A stretch of 64,000 nucleotides of DNA from Hexactinellida sp. DTS-2022 (Eukaryota; Porifera; Hexactinellida): the NCBI GenBank assembly GCA_028753945.1, contig JAPNXP010000001.1:14870501-14934500 (forward strand), in the 5' to 3' direction. The translations under genes and the position numbers were made by a program. Position 1 is the stretch's first letter. The number at the start of each line of letters is the position of its first letter. The notes beneath the pieces are model-generated. The model made no database searches and had not been told where the DNA came from. It worked only from the letters and a program-made list of their open reading frames with translations. This document shows positions 10,606 through 20,797 of this stretch, in pieces.

Positions 10606-10709
10606 ATTACCAATGAAATTATAGTGATTAATAATTCTTCTAAATCAGCTGCTAATACAATAATGAATCTAAGGTACTAATTAACAGATAGGAAAAATTG
10701 TCTATGCTT

Positions 10710-12885
10710 CTAGAATAATTGTATATTGATGACTACGTTGAAGTGTTCAGCTAAATTTTCCAGATACAATGCAGTTTCTGTATTTTTTGTCAATGTAAAA
10801 GATGCGGGATATGTAAGCCATTCCATAGAATCCCCACTCTTTGCATAAACAACGATATCATGTTGAATAAGATTAGCTGTGGCCAGTATTTCTGCCTCGG
10901 TTGCCCAAACACCACTGGAGTCAATGGCACTTTCGCTGACATAATTGGAAACCGTTTGAGAAAGATACTTTCTTAGTGTTTCACTCAAACTACCACTCAT
11001 GTGATGGACGACTTTATTACGAATTATAATATGGCTATCTTCTGATCCTGTTAGGATGTAGCTTATTGATCGGAAATAGCAATTACCATCACCTTTAGTT
11101 CTGTATATCCGTGCGGGTTTAGATAGGTAGCCAGATTTTCCAAAGTATTGGGTCTTGCATATATTCAAGTTGAAAACTTTGGCAACTTTTTTTCTAGATT
11201 CAGCGGAAATTGGAGAAAACAGTCTGTTTGGGTTGAATTGTTTAACTTCAATTAAAACTAGCTCATCCGTACACTCAAGTTTCTTAATCTTAGAATGTGA
11301 TATTGAAGTTCTTCTCTTTTTCTTTGATTTACCATCTTCAGCTTTATTATTTGAATCATAAACCTTCAAATTTGCAATATTATATATATTTTTTAGTTTC
11401 TTTCCTGTGTTGATATTCTCTAGGATTGCACGACCTTTATCTAGCAACTCAATGATTTTATAAGGACCTATCCAGCGTGGTTCCATTTTCGATCCCATTC
11501 GATGTATTCGCTTCCTGTTTTTTATGTACACAGTCGCGCCAGGTGATAACACTTTACTATTATAATGACGGTTATCAAAGTTGCGTTTTTGGTGTTTCTG
11601 TGCGTTTGTGATATTAAGATCAATTTTGGCGTTGATAGATTCACGCATCACGTCAAGCACCTGTAAAACTTTTTAGTTCACCTGCTCAATTGATTTTGGA
11701 GGTTTAATGGACAAATCAATTGGTAGCTTCGCACTACGACAATACATCGCTTGAAATGGAGTACATTTCGTAGAAGCATGAATGCTTGTGTGATAAGCAA
11801 ATAGTATTCCTGGGATATAAATATCCCAATCATCACCTCTTTCATTTACCAATTTCGCCAATGCAGATTTCAGGGTACGGTTATCTCTTTCCCGTTGTCC
11901 ATTTGTTTCAGGATCATAAGCAGAAGAAATTCGATGCTCAGTCTGCAGAATGTCAAGAAGATAATCAATAACTCCGTTCACAAATTCTCTTCCTTGATCA
12001 CTTATCAGTGTGTCCATACATCCCAATCTGCAAACTACTATGTATAGAAAATCAGCTACAGATTTAGAAGTTTTGTCAGGAATGGCAGTAGCTTCTGACC
12101 ACTTGGAAAAGTGGTCTGAAATAGATACAATATATTTGTTGCCACGTATAGTCTCCTGTAAGGGCCCAATGAGATCAATTCCTACAAGACTCCATACTTG
12201 AGATGGTACGCGTATCGAAGACAGCGGAGGTCGGTCCATTTTAAGTTTTGGGTTGACTTCAAAACACTTGATGCATTGTTTACAATATATTTCAATTTCT
12301 TGCTTCATACCTAAAAAAACATTTGGCAATCACATGAAACTTTGTGAAATTTGTCTGTTACAAATTACAATTCCGAATCTTGAGAAATTTGACAACACCT
12401 ATTGCAAAATAAACCCAGCTGTATTAACAACGGTCTAACAATTGAAATTGATTGTAGGTAAGTTAGCATCGCCTAATTAAGGAATTTACGTAAGCTTTAA
12501 TATGCCAACAGTTGTATTGCGCTACCCATTAGGTGCGAAAGTTTGCTCCCGGATTGAATGTTAAATTAAGTATTAGTAAATATTTACCTTTCCAGTAGAA
12601 TCTTGATGCGATCTTCTGGTAGGTTTTGTCACGACCAAAATGACCACCGGTTACAGGGTTATCATGACACATTTTGAGTACTGCATCCACTCCACTTTTT
12701 CGTAACACTTGCTTTTCAGCATGCATCAGAATCCCATCCTTCAAAGTATATGGCTTAACAGTTTGTCGGAATGATTTTTTCGCATTGACTCGTTTTTCAG
12801 GTGGAAGTTTATAGATCTCTTCTGGATATTTGTTTTCGTTAGATATAAAAAAATGCAATATTTGATTGTAGAGTTGATCATCCAT
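10710..12885 (-). CDS. Ginger1 transposase: integrase with C-terminal OTU protease, one in-frame stop
   Basis: Two exons: 12885-12588 (donor AAAG|GTAAATA) and 12310-10710 (acceptor TTTTTAG). Together they are 1899 bases, 633 codons including a TAA at 11673-11675. Order of domains: HHCC zinc-binding module completed across the splice (GGHFGRDKT ... YCKQCIKC); integrase core with DDE residues in VGIDLIGPL, ISDQGREFVN and NGQRERDNRTLKSAL; GPY/F module (RWIGPYKIIE); OTU protease with the catalytic GDGNCYFRSIS and a late histidine in LAEHFNVV. The internal TAA sits in a stretch that otherwise reads as continuous helix, so CAA to TAA is likely. A 21-base GT-AG intron (GTGAAC...TTTACAG) is a less likely alternative. 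The reaction is cut-and-paste transposition in the nucleus; the OTU domain presumably removes ubiquitin. Confidence 0.85.
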
Positions 12886-13044
12886 CAAAACAATGTAGTA
12901 AATACATTTGGTAGATCAAACAAGTAATTATGCTCTTCTATATTTATAGTAGTTGAAACAGCAATATAGACATTGTAAGTGTCGCCGCCACACGCATTGC
13001 TGGTATTCTATAAACAAATAACATCATAATTTGCTGACCATTAA

Positions 13045-13276
13045 CTCCTGGGTATAGTCTGGGCTAGCCCAGACTATACCTGGGGTTAATTTAGGCTAGT
13101 CCAGATTAACCCCCAAAAGGGGGTTAATCTGGGCTAAAGGGTATATTCTGGGCTAGCCTAAATTAACCCCGGGGCTTAATATGGGCTAGCCCAGTTTATA
13201 TGTGGGGGTTAATCTAGGCTAGCCCAGATTATCCCTGGGGTTGAACTGGGTGGGGAGGTTAATCTAGGCTGTTACA
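13045..13276. repeat. right terminal inverted repeat of Ginger1
   Basis: Imperfect inverse of the left TIR, ending GGTTAATCTAGGCTGTTACA. The inner boundary is approximate. Confidence 0.8.
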
Positions 13277-14103
13277 CCGGTCGGGATTTTCATGACCCGA
13301 CCCGACCGGTGCAGTTGGAAATTTGACCCGACCCGACCGGTCAATCATAGCTAGCAATAATTTATAAATAATAGAAAACAAATTATGATATTATGATATC
13401 GAATAGATCATATAGAGATCTCGACCGGCCGGTCAGGGTTCGACCGGCCGGTCAAGATTCCGACCGGTACCCGACCCGACCGGTCGACCGGTTCCGTCTC
13501 TGGATCCTTTGTATAAAATATAATTTCTGAGAAATATTTTATATAAATTCTACGTGCTATAGTATTATTGTCGAGCCTCCTCACGATTATGATCAAAGCT
13601 AAGTTCGAAACAAATTAGAGGAAAACACTTTCACTGGTCCTCACATTCATTTTTATGTTGTGAATTAAGTTCATATTTAGGTGGGGAGTCGAGTATCTAT
13701 CTGGGTCACCCAATATAGGAAATTGCACAGAAAAGGTTAAAAAAAACACATCAAAATAACCTCACCCAAGTTTTAATATTTTCTGGTTCTATTTTATTCA
13801 CGATACGTGTACGTATTAAACTCGTATTTGTTTAAGTTACGCGAATTATACAAGGTAGATATGTAAATATATTAAGAATGGTCTCCCTGGCAGTTTAGGA
13901 ATTTGTAAGGATATATAAGATTTATAGAAGCCTATAGCTATACACATTAGGTGATCTATATGGGAGGTTTCGCACTGTCCCGTCCCGTACTTTAGCTACC
14001 TGGATTTTCCGGGACGGTTCCGTCCCGTCCCGTCCCGTCCCGGAAATTAGGCATGCCCATTTTGGGTTTATGTAAATATCGTCATTGTCAAAATAGTGTA
14101 GTC

Positions 14104-14741
14104 ATCTGGAAATGACTACACTATTTGCTGTGGCTAAAATAGAACGATCGGAGGAGACAAATACTAAACTATTGAAAGAGGTAAACCGATTAACTGATAA
14201 GTTGGAACAATCTGACAGAAGAATGGAAGACTTGGAGAGACAGACTATGAATCTGAAACAGGATGCAGAGAAGCAATCAGCAATAATAGAGAGTCTATCA
14301 TATCCAGTCGTGCTACGAGATAAAATAAAGGAGAGTTATTTGAGTTTAATGAATATCCTTACCAGATTTGAGATTTCGTGGTGCAGTAATAATCTGATAC
14401 TCATATTTAGAAATCTAAACCGAGAAGGCATATATGTGTCTATAACTATGGAATCTAGCAAAGTGATGTCTCCACTAGCAAAATATGCAAAATGGGCTTT
14501 TGAAGGAAGATTCAAGTTATCAATAATAGATAGAGTAAACACAAACAATTCTCCTGTCTATGAATCACCTGTTGTGAAACTACAACCATAACTAGGTTCC
14601 AAATTTAAGGAACAATACCCTAATCATTGCGAAATAGCTGCAATACCTAAAGACCTCCTCCTCGAGGACAGATTCATAACAGAGAGAGGAGAAATAGAAT
14701 TCACACTACAAGTACAAGTAGCAGAACATGTAGGATTATAG
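14104..14741 (+). pseudogene. TRAF-like protein, 5'-truncated, coiled coil plus MATH domain
   Basis: The frame starts with a coiled coil (MTTLFAVAKIERSEETN, LLKEVNRLTDKLEQSDRR) matching the TRAF-like paralogue at 16026-17101. It continues into a MATH/TRAF-C-type beta domain (EGIYVSITMESSKVMSPL, AKWAFEGRFKLSIIDRV). An in-frame TAA at 14589-14591 interrupts it, but the frame then continues (LGSKFKEQYPNHCEIAAIPK, DRFITERGEIEFTLQVQVAE) to TAG at 14739-14741, so the intact gene ended there. The RING and zinc-finger part is missing; homology begins about 14104, just 45 bases right of the outer mobile element. TRAF-family adaptors link receptors to ubiquitin signalling in the cytoplasm; this copy is unlikely to work. 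Confidence 0.7.
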
Positions 14742-15060
14742 ATCCAATCACAGATCTGATTAGAAAGAACTTCCCTAACTGACTAACTATTTAGTTATCT
14801 TAAACATTTTAATACCCCTAGTTAGTGTCTGATATTACCCTCTAGAGTTGAAGTAGTATCTCACTATTATCCTTCTTGGAGTTAGTTTTATATCTTATAT
14901 ACAAATTAATGGCTATTAATCTCTCTTTTACAACTTAATATTGTAGGGAATACATTTAATTATGATACTACAAAAATTATTTTCAGAAAAAATATCAATT
15001 GGATCACACAGTCTATGGATCCCTAGCTGCATAAATAATTAGAGTTTAATTGAACAAAGC
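14104..15060 (+). repeat. segmental duplication, copy 1 (other copy 16732-17720)
   Basis: The coiled-coil coding part and about 320 bases of 3' flank are repeated at 16732-17720 (for example ACTGACTAACTATT, CCCTAGTTAGTGTCTGATAT). Copy 1 keeps the MATH coding region that copy 2 has lost. Copy 2 carries an extra MITE. Confidence 0.85.
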
Positions 15061-15149
15061 ATTTATGATTTCGAATAATAAAACAAGTTAACTATGAAAA
15101 TCTTGTAGGATATATATAAAGTCCCTTTCACCATTTTCAATGGCAGAAA

Positions 15150-15236
15150 GTGTGAAGAGTAAGGCCGCAGAGCGGCCGTTAACTTGAGATGCGTAGGACC
15201 AATCCGTCCCAAAGCGACCGAGACCGAAGGGCTCGT
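15150..15236 (+). repeat. solo 3' end of the GAAGGGCTCGT interspersed element
   Basis: GTAAGGCCGCAGAGCGGCCG (a hairpin) is followed by GCGACCGAGACCGAAGGGCT and CGT, the common 3' block of the interspersed elements in this window. Confidence 0.7.
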
Positions 15237-15494
15237 ATAATATATTTCTCGATTTATCCAGATAGTACTTGCATTTATTTCAATGAGTAGGAATACAAAA
15301 TGACATCGCAGATTCATATGATTGAAAACATACTCGAGACTATTGTAATTTGAATATACCAAGAACATAATACGCTGAAACTCAATAGTATTGATAGCCG
15401 AAAATCATGCAGACGTATCTCAAACGTTTAGCTTCAGGGGGCATGATTACATAAAGCATTCCCCAAGTTGATAAGTGGGAGATATATCCCCACC

Positions 15495-15648
15495 CAGTGG
15501 CGGGTTAAGCTCTTTCGGCGCCCCACGCAAAATGTATCTTGGCGCCCCTCGTTTTCCATCAAATACGAATTTAATATGTAATTTTCGCCCCATAAATCAT
15601 GGCGCCCCACGCGGTTGCTTGTCTTGCGTGTGCCTAAAGCCGGCCCTG
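15495..15648. mobile_element. hAT-like MITE with perfect 8-bp duplication TCCCCACC
   Basis: The left end is CAGTGGCGGGTTAAGC and the right end is GCCTAAAGCCGGCCCTG. TCCCCACC flanks both sides (15487-15494, 15649-15656). It is 154 bp and non-coding. Confidence 0.85.
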
Positions 15649-15656
15649 TCCCCACC

Positions 15657-16025
15657 GATAACTAGGCTCCTGGCCTGGATAAATGGTGTACATCCTTGGA
15701 CTGTTGGCAGGTATGCATTTAATTGGAGTGGGATTAAAACTGAATGAAGTAATAAAATAGACCAATTGAATGACCCACCAAGATAAAACAGTTAAAAATA
15801 CTGTAGTATTAGTTGATGAGAAGCCAGCTGAGAATAATCTGAAATTCGAATGCATGCGATTGTATATAGCTACACCTGCTAAGGTGACTAGAAATATCCG
15901 GGAATTAAAATGGTCACACAACACCACAAAATTTGATGAGGGGAATTATGAATATGCATGTAGGTATCTGGTTACCTCAGCATATATGCATAAATAGAGA
16001 CACAACACAGATAGAATAATTCGGG
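15657..16025. other. intergenic DNA between the TRAF-like copies
   Basis: Open frames here are short, start with non-ATG codons and resemble nothing known. No repeat is recognised. Confidence 0.4.
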
Positions 16026-17101
16026 ATGGCAACAGGCAAGACATACAACTCAATAGACTCGAAAGAACAGCTGATACTGGTACAGACCGGCAAAGGGAAG
16101 TTCGGAGGGTACAAACAAGATTTGTTAGTTAACACATTGAATGAAATGGAATTATAATTCTATGTCTGCACTCAATGCAAAGGAGTTATGCGTAGCGCTT
16201 GTCAGGTAGGAAAGGAACAGATTTGTGTTTGTGAAATGTGTACCGAATGGTGGATGATGAAAGCAAGTCCAATGATGAAAACAAGACAGAAAATACCCCA
16301 ACTGAATGCAAACTGTCCCCTAGCAACAAGAGGATGCCAATGGAATGCTACACTATCTGAGATACAGACGCATCTAGATGTGTGTGGGGAATTCGTAGTT
16401 AAATGCAACTTTTCCTGTGGAGTTATTCTCAAAAGGTGTGAACTGAATAACCACTGTATCAACGATTGTTTGAGCAGAGAAGTCAGCTGTGAGCATTGTC
16501 TCAGCAAGACAGTGTACAGAGACCTCAAGCGACATTATGAAGCGTGTCTGGAATTCCCACTTTTGTGTCCGAACAGCTGTGGAGCTAACCTCAGACGGAA
16601 ACAAACAGACTCACACATCGAGACAGACTGTCCCAACACAATAGTGAAGTGTCGCCATGAGAGATTTGGATGCAAAGAAGTGATCAAAAGGTGTGAAATG
16701 GAGGAACACAACAAGACAAACGAAATAAAGCATCTGGAAATGACTACACTATTTGCTGTGGCCAAAATAGAACAATTGGAGGAGAATAACACTAAACTAT
16801 TGAAAGAGGTAAACAGATTAACTGATAAGTTGGAACAATCTGACAGAAGAATAGGAACACTCGCACAAGGTATGGAAGACTTGGAGCGAAAATCTGAGAT
16901 TCGTTTTGCAAATATAGAAAGTTTGGAGTGTCGGAAGAAAGAAAGAGAAAATGTAAATAATCCCAATAAACTAGAGAAGCAATCAACAACAAGACACATT
17001 TCTAGGTGGACTGAATATACTAATAGGAGTTGCTGGACAGAATTAGAACAGAGAAATGAGAAATAGAATTCAAACAAGTAGCAGAACATGTAGGATTATA
17101 G
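16026..17101 (+). pseudogene. TRAF-like RING and TRAF-type zinc-finger protein, broken
   Basis: ATG at 16026 (MATGKTYNSIDSKEQ) opens a frame stopped by TAA at 16155-16157. The same frame then continues FYVCTQCKGVMRSACQVGKE, a RING-like cysteine pattern, so the stop is a nonsense change. Next come TRAF-type zinc fingers (CPLATRGCQW, CNFSCGVILKRCELNNHC, CPNSCGANLRRKQTDSH, CRHERFGCKEVIKRCEMEEH), then a coiled coil (LLKEVNRLTDKLEQSDRR). The frame ends with TAG at 17066 because most of the MATH coding region is deleted: sequence jumps to the last codons of copy 1 (GAGAAATAGAATTC ... GTAGGATTATAG). The intact protein would be RING, zinc fingers, coil, MATH, as in TRAF2/3/6-like adaptors. Two lesions make function unlikely. 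Confidence 0.75.
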
Positions 17102-17720
17102 ATCCAATCACAGATCTGATTAAGAAAAAACTTCCCTAACTGACTAACTATTCAGTTATCCTTAAAACATTTTAATACCCCTAGTTAGTGTCTGATATTA
17201 CCCTCTAGAGTAGAAGTAGTATCTCACTATTATCCTTCTTGGAGTTAGTTTTATATCTTATATACAAATTAATGGCTATTAATCTCTCTTTTACAACTTA
17301 ATATGTAGGGAATACATTTAATTACGATACTACAAAAATTATTTTCAAAGAAAATGCCAATAGGATCACACAGTCTATGGATCCATAGTCGCAAAGTTTT
17401 ACAAGTCTGAGGTTAAAGTTGGGGGCGCGGAGCGAGTGTAGCGAGCGATTCTTTGGGGGTCTGGGGGGCTTGCCCCCCGAAAAAATTGATTGCTACAAAT
17501 GACATTTTTTAAATGAATTATACGTATATTTTACTATCCTGAATTATATTGAACATTTTATTTTTATCCAGAGGGCACTGTAACACAAGCATACATTATG
17601 CTTCAAATTTTTACGTGGGGGGCGCACGTCCCCCCGCGCCACCCCCCTATTTGCGCCACTGTATGGATCCAAGGCTGCATAAATAATTAGTGTAATTGAA
17701 CAAAGCAAGATGTATAACTA
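16732..17720 (+). repeat. segmental duplication, copy 2
   Basis: Matches 14104-15060 apart from the deletion of the MATH region and the insertion at 17385-17661. After that insertion the match resumes (GGCTGCATAAATAATTAG). Confidence 0.85.
17385..17661. mobile_element. hAT-like MITE, TATGGATCC duplication, empty site known
   Basis: The right end is TTTGCGCCACTG; the left end ATAGTCGCAAAG is its decayed inverse. TATGGATCC flanks both sides (17376-17384, 17662-17670). The paralogous segment near 15012-15030 reads straight through a single TATGGATCC, giving the empty site. The interior has C/G runs near both ends (GGGGGTCTGGGGGGC, GGGGGGCGCACGTCCCCCC). Confidence 0.85.
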
Positions 17721-17934
17721 TTCAAAGTTTAGGTATTGTGAAGTTGAAAAACACAGTAAGTTGTTCCAATTAAAACCCTTGGATATGACAAAATTAATAT
17801 GCCATAATCGGATTCATCAAACTTCAATTCGACATACAGACAGATGGTCACAATAATAGAAATAGCTGATCATAAAATATAGTTTATTCTTGATATTCTA
17901 GTCTAGTGTTTGAATATAATCTATCTTATATATT

Positions 17935-18905
17935 AAATCACAATGATTTTTGTTTGTTTGTTCAGAATTGATTGAGGAACTGGTAAGAGCTACAGATTTG
18001 AAATTTGGCAGGGGGATAGGAAATGGTGTATCTAGAAACAAGTTCTAATATCTAAGAAAAACATTCGCATCTTCCCTCCCTAAAGGTGACAAAACTTTTA
18101 GCCTATTAAATTCAAGGGTTTTTCAGTATGGATTAGCAGCTAGCATTCAATTCGTATAAAAGGATTTTAGTGTCTCTATCAATTGTTAAGTGTGCATTAT
18201 AGGATGCCTATCTGAGACTGTGATTTAAATTTAATTGGTCGAAGGAAGTTCATTAATCCAATCAGTTATTGTGTTCCCTCTGTCTACCCATATATTTCTA
18301 AGTTGTACAGTTCCTTAGTGATATTTAATTAATTTTCTATTTGGAGTTGGTATATTATTATACACGGACATGCGTTAATATCTAGAAAATTGTCAGTTCT
18401 AATTAGCATAATATTCAACAGTACAGCCGCTGATTAGTATTCCCAATTTATTTTTTCTGTCCATATACGTATATACCTATGGCTAGGGCCCATTGATATA
18501 GCTTAGGGGGCACAACTCTGAAACAATAGCATTACTGTTACGTGTGTCATTAGCGGTCACCTAAATATTACCCATATGATTCCCGTAATATAATGAACCT
18601 GTGCATAGGGCCTTTGAATTTAAGTAATGCCAAGGGGTAAGTATTTCAGCCCGTCCTTTTTTTAATAAAGAAATGGCAAAAAGCGAGTTGTAGGGAGGGG
18701 GTATAGAATTTTTAAAATTTTTCGTTACATAACCGACATTTTCTTATAGGCGCCTAGATTCAGTTTGAGCTCAATCATGCACATACATTACTCAATTTGC
18801 ATTACGTCTATTGGAGTATGTAATTAAATACAACCGACATTTAATTTGAAAGGGCATGGTTTTAAATACAAGCGAGGGCCGCAGGCCCGAGTGCAAGTTG
18901 TAAGA
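17935..18905 (+). mobile_element. approx. 970-bp non-autonomous interspersed element, + copy
   Basis: The 5' block has GTTTGTTTGTTCAGAATTGATT. The 3' end has the hairpin GAGGGCCGCAGGCCCGAG. A second copy lies inverted at 26375-27870 with an extra MITE. No coding capacity seen. Confidence 0.65.
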
Positions 18906-18934
18906 ACGCGCGTAGCGCGGACGAGCATCTTGTA

Positions 18935-19125
18935 TTTATTAAATCTCGATTGTTGTGTGTTTGTGTGTTTGTTTGTTTGTTTGTTTGTTTGTCCAGATTG
19001 TATTAAAGTGATGGGGGAATAGAAACCGAATTTATATATGAGATATAAACTAACTTTCAAATGATACAATAGGTAAACAAGTATGCTGATTTCGAATTTC
19101 GCATTTATGAATATCTAATATGAAT
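18935..19125 (+). repeat. 5' fragment of the 142-bp-core interspersed element
   Basis: AAATCTCGATTGTTGTGTG, a (GTTTG)n tract, then GATTGTATTAAAGTGATGGG and the start of one core unit (GGTAAACAAGTATGCTGA). The rest is missing. Confidence 0.7.
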
Positions 19126-19236
19126 ATTGGTTGTTGCGTGACCTTCGTTATATAAGGCCTACTACTGAGCAGATTTTGCTGGACCATGGATTACTTAAAG
19201 GCCATTGATTATTAGCTAACATATCTTTATCTCAAT

Positions 19237-19421
19237 CAGGCTTTCATCCAGGCAAAATTTTCGACGCGCCTAGATTAAGTTTGAGCTCGCTCACACGCGC
19301 CTAAAATACTCAATTTGTAACACGTCTATGGGAGCATCTGTCGATTTTCGCGCGACTAGAAAAATTTCCTTCCAAAATTAGGCGCCTGGAGGCGCGTCGC
19401 GTACGCCTAGATGAAACCCTG
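19237..19421. mobile_element. hAT-like MITE with perfect duplication ATCTCAAT
   Basis: The ends are CAGGCTTTCATCCAGGC and GCCTAGATGAAACCCTG. ATCTCAAT is present on both sides (19229-19236, 19422-19429). The interior has inverted CGCGCC/GGCGCG motifs. It is 185 bp. Confidence 0.88.
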
Positions 19422-19429
19422 ATCTCAAT

Positions 19430-19747
19430 AGCTAGTATTGACAGACCTGAGAAATGCATTATAATTGTATAGGAAGTTAGGAACATGATATCAAGGCATA
19501 CATAACACCTTTTAGAATTAAAACTCCCGCTTTTTTGGAAATTGTTCCTATATTTAGATTTTATGATAAATAAGTAAAATAACTGGATTTTTTTGCAAAA
19601 ATTAGTCTAGATACGAGTACCAAGTTTTGTTCTACTCATATACTTGTAAGTTAGTTAAGATTCTTTAGCCCCCTTATTATTACACTGTACTATTATTTTT
19701 TAATTCGAATTTGGAAGAAATTCTTAAAAATATCCCAGGATGTTTAC
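19430..19747. other. AT-rich DNA, nothing recognised
   Basis: No reading frame, repeat or RNA gene visible. Confidence 0.4.
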
Positions 19748-19755
19748 ATCCTCCA

Positions 19756-20221
19756 CAGAGATGCAGCGGTCCGGAAATTTCATGGACCGGACCGGACCGT
19801 CATGATTTTTTTCTGGACGGTCCGGACCGGTCCAGACCGTATGATAAAAATATTGGATCGGTCTGGATCGGTCTGGACCGGTCCAGACCGATCCAATATT
19901 TTTATCAATGGTCCAGACCGTTATATCCCTTATTTGGACAGTTACAGACCACATAGTAGAGTGGCTAATTATATCCACTTGTATTTATTAGATACTTATT
20001 ACTTATGTGCTTGTAAACAATAGGAAATAACGGATTGGAGCCTAATCGTTTGTCCAATCTAGGATGAGTCCAGACCGATGAACCGGTCCAGACCGTTATA
20101 TCGTTAATTTGGACCGGTCCAGACCGCACTTGAAAATAAGCGGACCGGACCGACCTGAGACCGGTCGGTCCGGCCCGGTCTCGGTCTGGACCGCAGTCCG
20201 GTCCAGACCGCTGCATCTCTG
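19756..20221. mobile_element. hAT-like MITE of GGTCCGGACC motifs, perfect duplication ATCCTCCA
   Basis: The ends are CAGAGATGCAGCGGTC and GACCGCTGCATCTCTG. ATCCTCCA lies on both sides (19748-19755, 20222-20229). The interior is largely GGTCCAGACC/GGTCTGGACC palindromic repeats, with a unique AT-rich centre. Same end motif class as the MITE at 10378-13502. Confidence 0.9.
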
Positions 20222-20229
20222 ATCCTCCA

Positions 20230-20599
20230 GAAAGCTGTTATACCAGATATGATGCTGAATTTTTTCTCGTTTAGTTTATATGTCGATCAATGCAACCACG
20301 GGTGGAATAAGCTTTACAACACATTTAGAAATTTGATCGCCTATTCCTCGAAATCTCTAGAAAAATGTCCATAAATAACGAGAACTTTTGAAGATATTTA
20401 AATCTGCTACATCTAATAAAATCTAATAAAGAAACTTACTTTGTAAAAAAATTATAATTCAATAATCTAGCTATTTCGTTTTGTTGTATTATTGCATAAG
20501 AAATTTGATAGATGGAACTTGAAAAATAAGCGTTTCCTAATTGTAGATATTCAAACTGTTATGAGATGAGGCCACGTACTAGTATGAAGACTAGACGCT
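20230..20599. other. AT-rich DNA, nothing recognised
   Basis: No reading frame or repeat visible. Confidence 0.4.
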
Positions 20600-20797
20600 C
20601 TAGCTGACCCCATCCCATAGGGATGTTAAGTGTGTGGTTTCGTCCCATTGCAGGGACTCATCAGGAGGGTAACCCTCGACCACCATGCGTACTGCCGCAC
20701 CTCTCGCTCCAGCCCGTGGCTCCTGCGAGTGCCGTACTTCCCATGTATCCATAGTCCTAGACTATGGTTACCAGTCGTACTGCCGGACTATCTACAG

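Larger units (their letters stand above)
10393..13276 (-). mobile_element. Ginger1 DNA transposon with CCGG target-site duplication
   Basis: The element starts TGTAGCAGCC and ends GGCTGTTACA, and is flanked by CCGG on both sides (10389-10392, 13277-13280). Length is 2884 bp. Terminal inverted repeats of about 210-230 bp (10393-10605, 13045-13276) are themselves built of GCTAGCCCAGATTAACC palindromic motifs. It encodes a Gypsy-type integrase with a C-terminal OTU protease. CCGG-specific duplication, TGT...ACA ends, long TIRs and an OTU or Ulp1 domain are the published definition of the Ginger1 group. No reverse transcriptase, protease or gag is present, so it is not a Gypsy LTR element. Confidence 0.92.
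10378..13502. mobile_element. hAT-like MITE (CAGAGATGGAACCGG ends) interrupted by Ginger1
   Basis: The left end is CAGAGATGGAACCGG (10378) and the right end is ACCGGTTCCGTCTCTG (to 13502). The flanks are a perfect 8-bp duplication, GATCCTTT (10370-10377 and 13503-13510). Its own interior, 13281-13502, is made of CCGACCGG/CCCGACC motifs. The Ginger1 element sits in the CCGG of the left terminal repeat. Confidence 0.8.
10230..14059. mobile_element. outer inverted-repeat element enclosing a MITE and a Ginger1 transposon
   Basis: The left arm 10230-10303 (GGGCATGCCTAATTTCCGGG, then GGGACGGGACGG motifs and a GGTACCTAAAGTACGGGAC tail) is repeated in reverse at about 13976-14059. Arms are about 70-80 bp and nearly identical. 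No convincing target duplication was found. The enclosed MITE and Ginger1 have their own termini and target duplications. Confidence 0.6.

Noticed and set aside
10710-12885. Gypsy/Ty3 LTR retrotransposon or retrovirus-like element.
   Set aside because: No gag, protease, reverse transcriptase or LTRs. Inverted termini, CCGG duplication and the OTU domain point to a Ginger1 DNA transposon.
10378-13276. Reading the CCGG flanks as part of the MITE's own motif array rather than a target duplication.
   Set aside because: The sequence changes abruptly at TGTAGCAGCC and GGCTGTTACA exactly beside CCGG on both sides, and the MITE end signature continues outside with its own perfect octamer.
18935-19125. 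Simple microsatellite (GTTTG)n as an independent feature.
   Set aside because: It occurs at the same place in every interspersed-element copy and is part of the element's 5' block.
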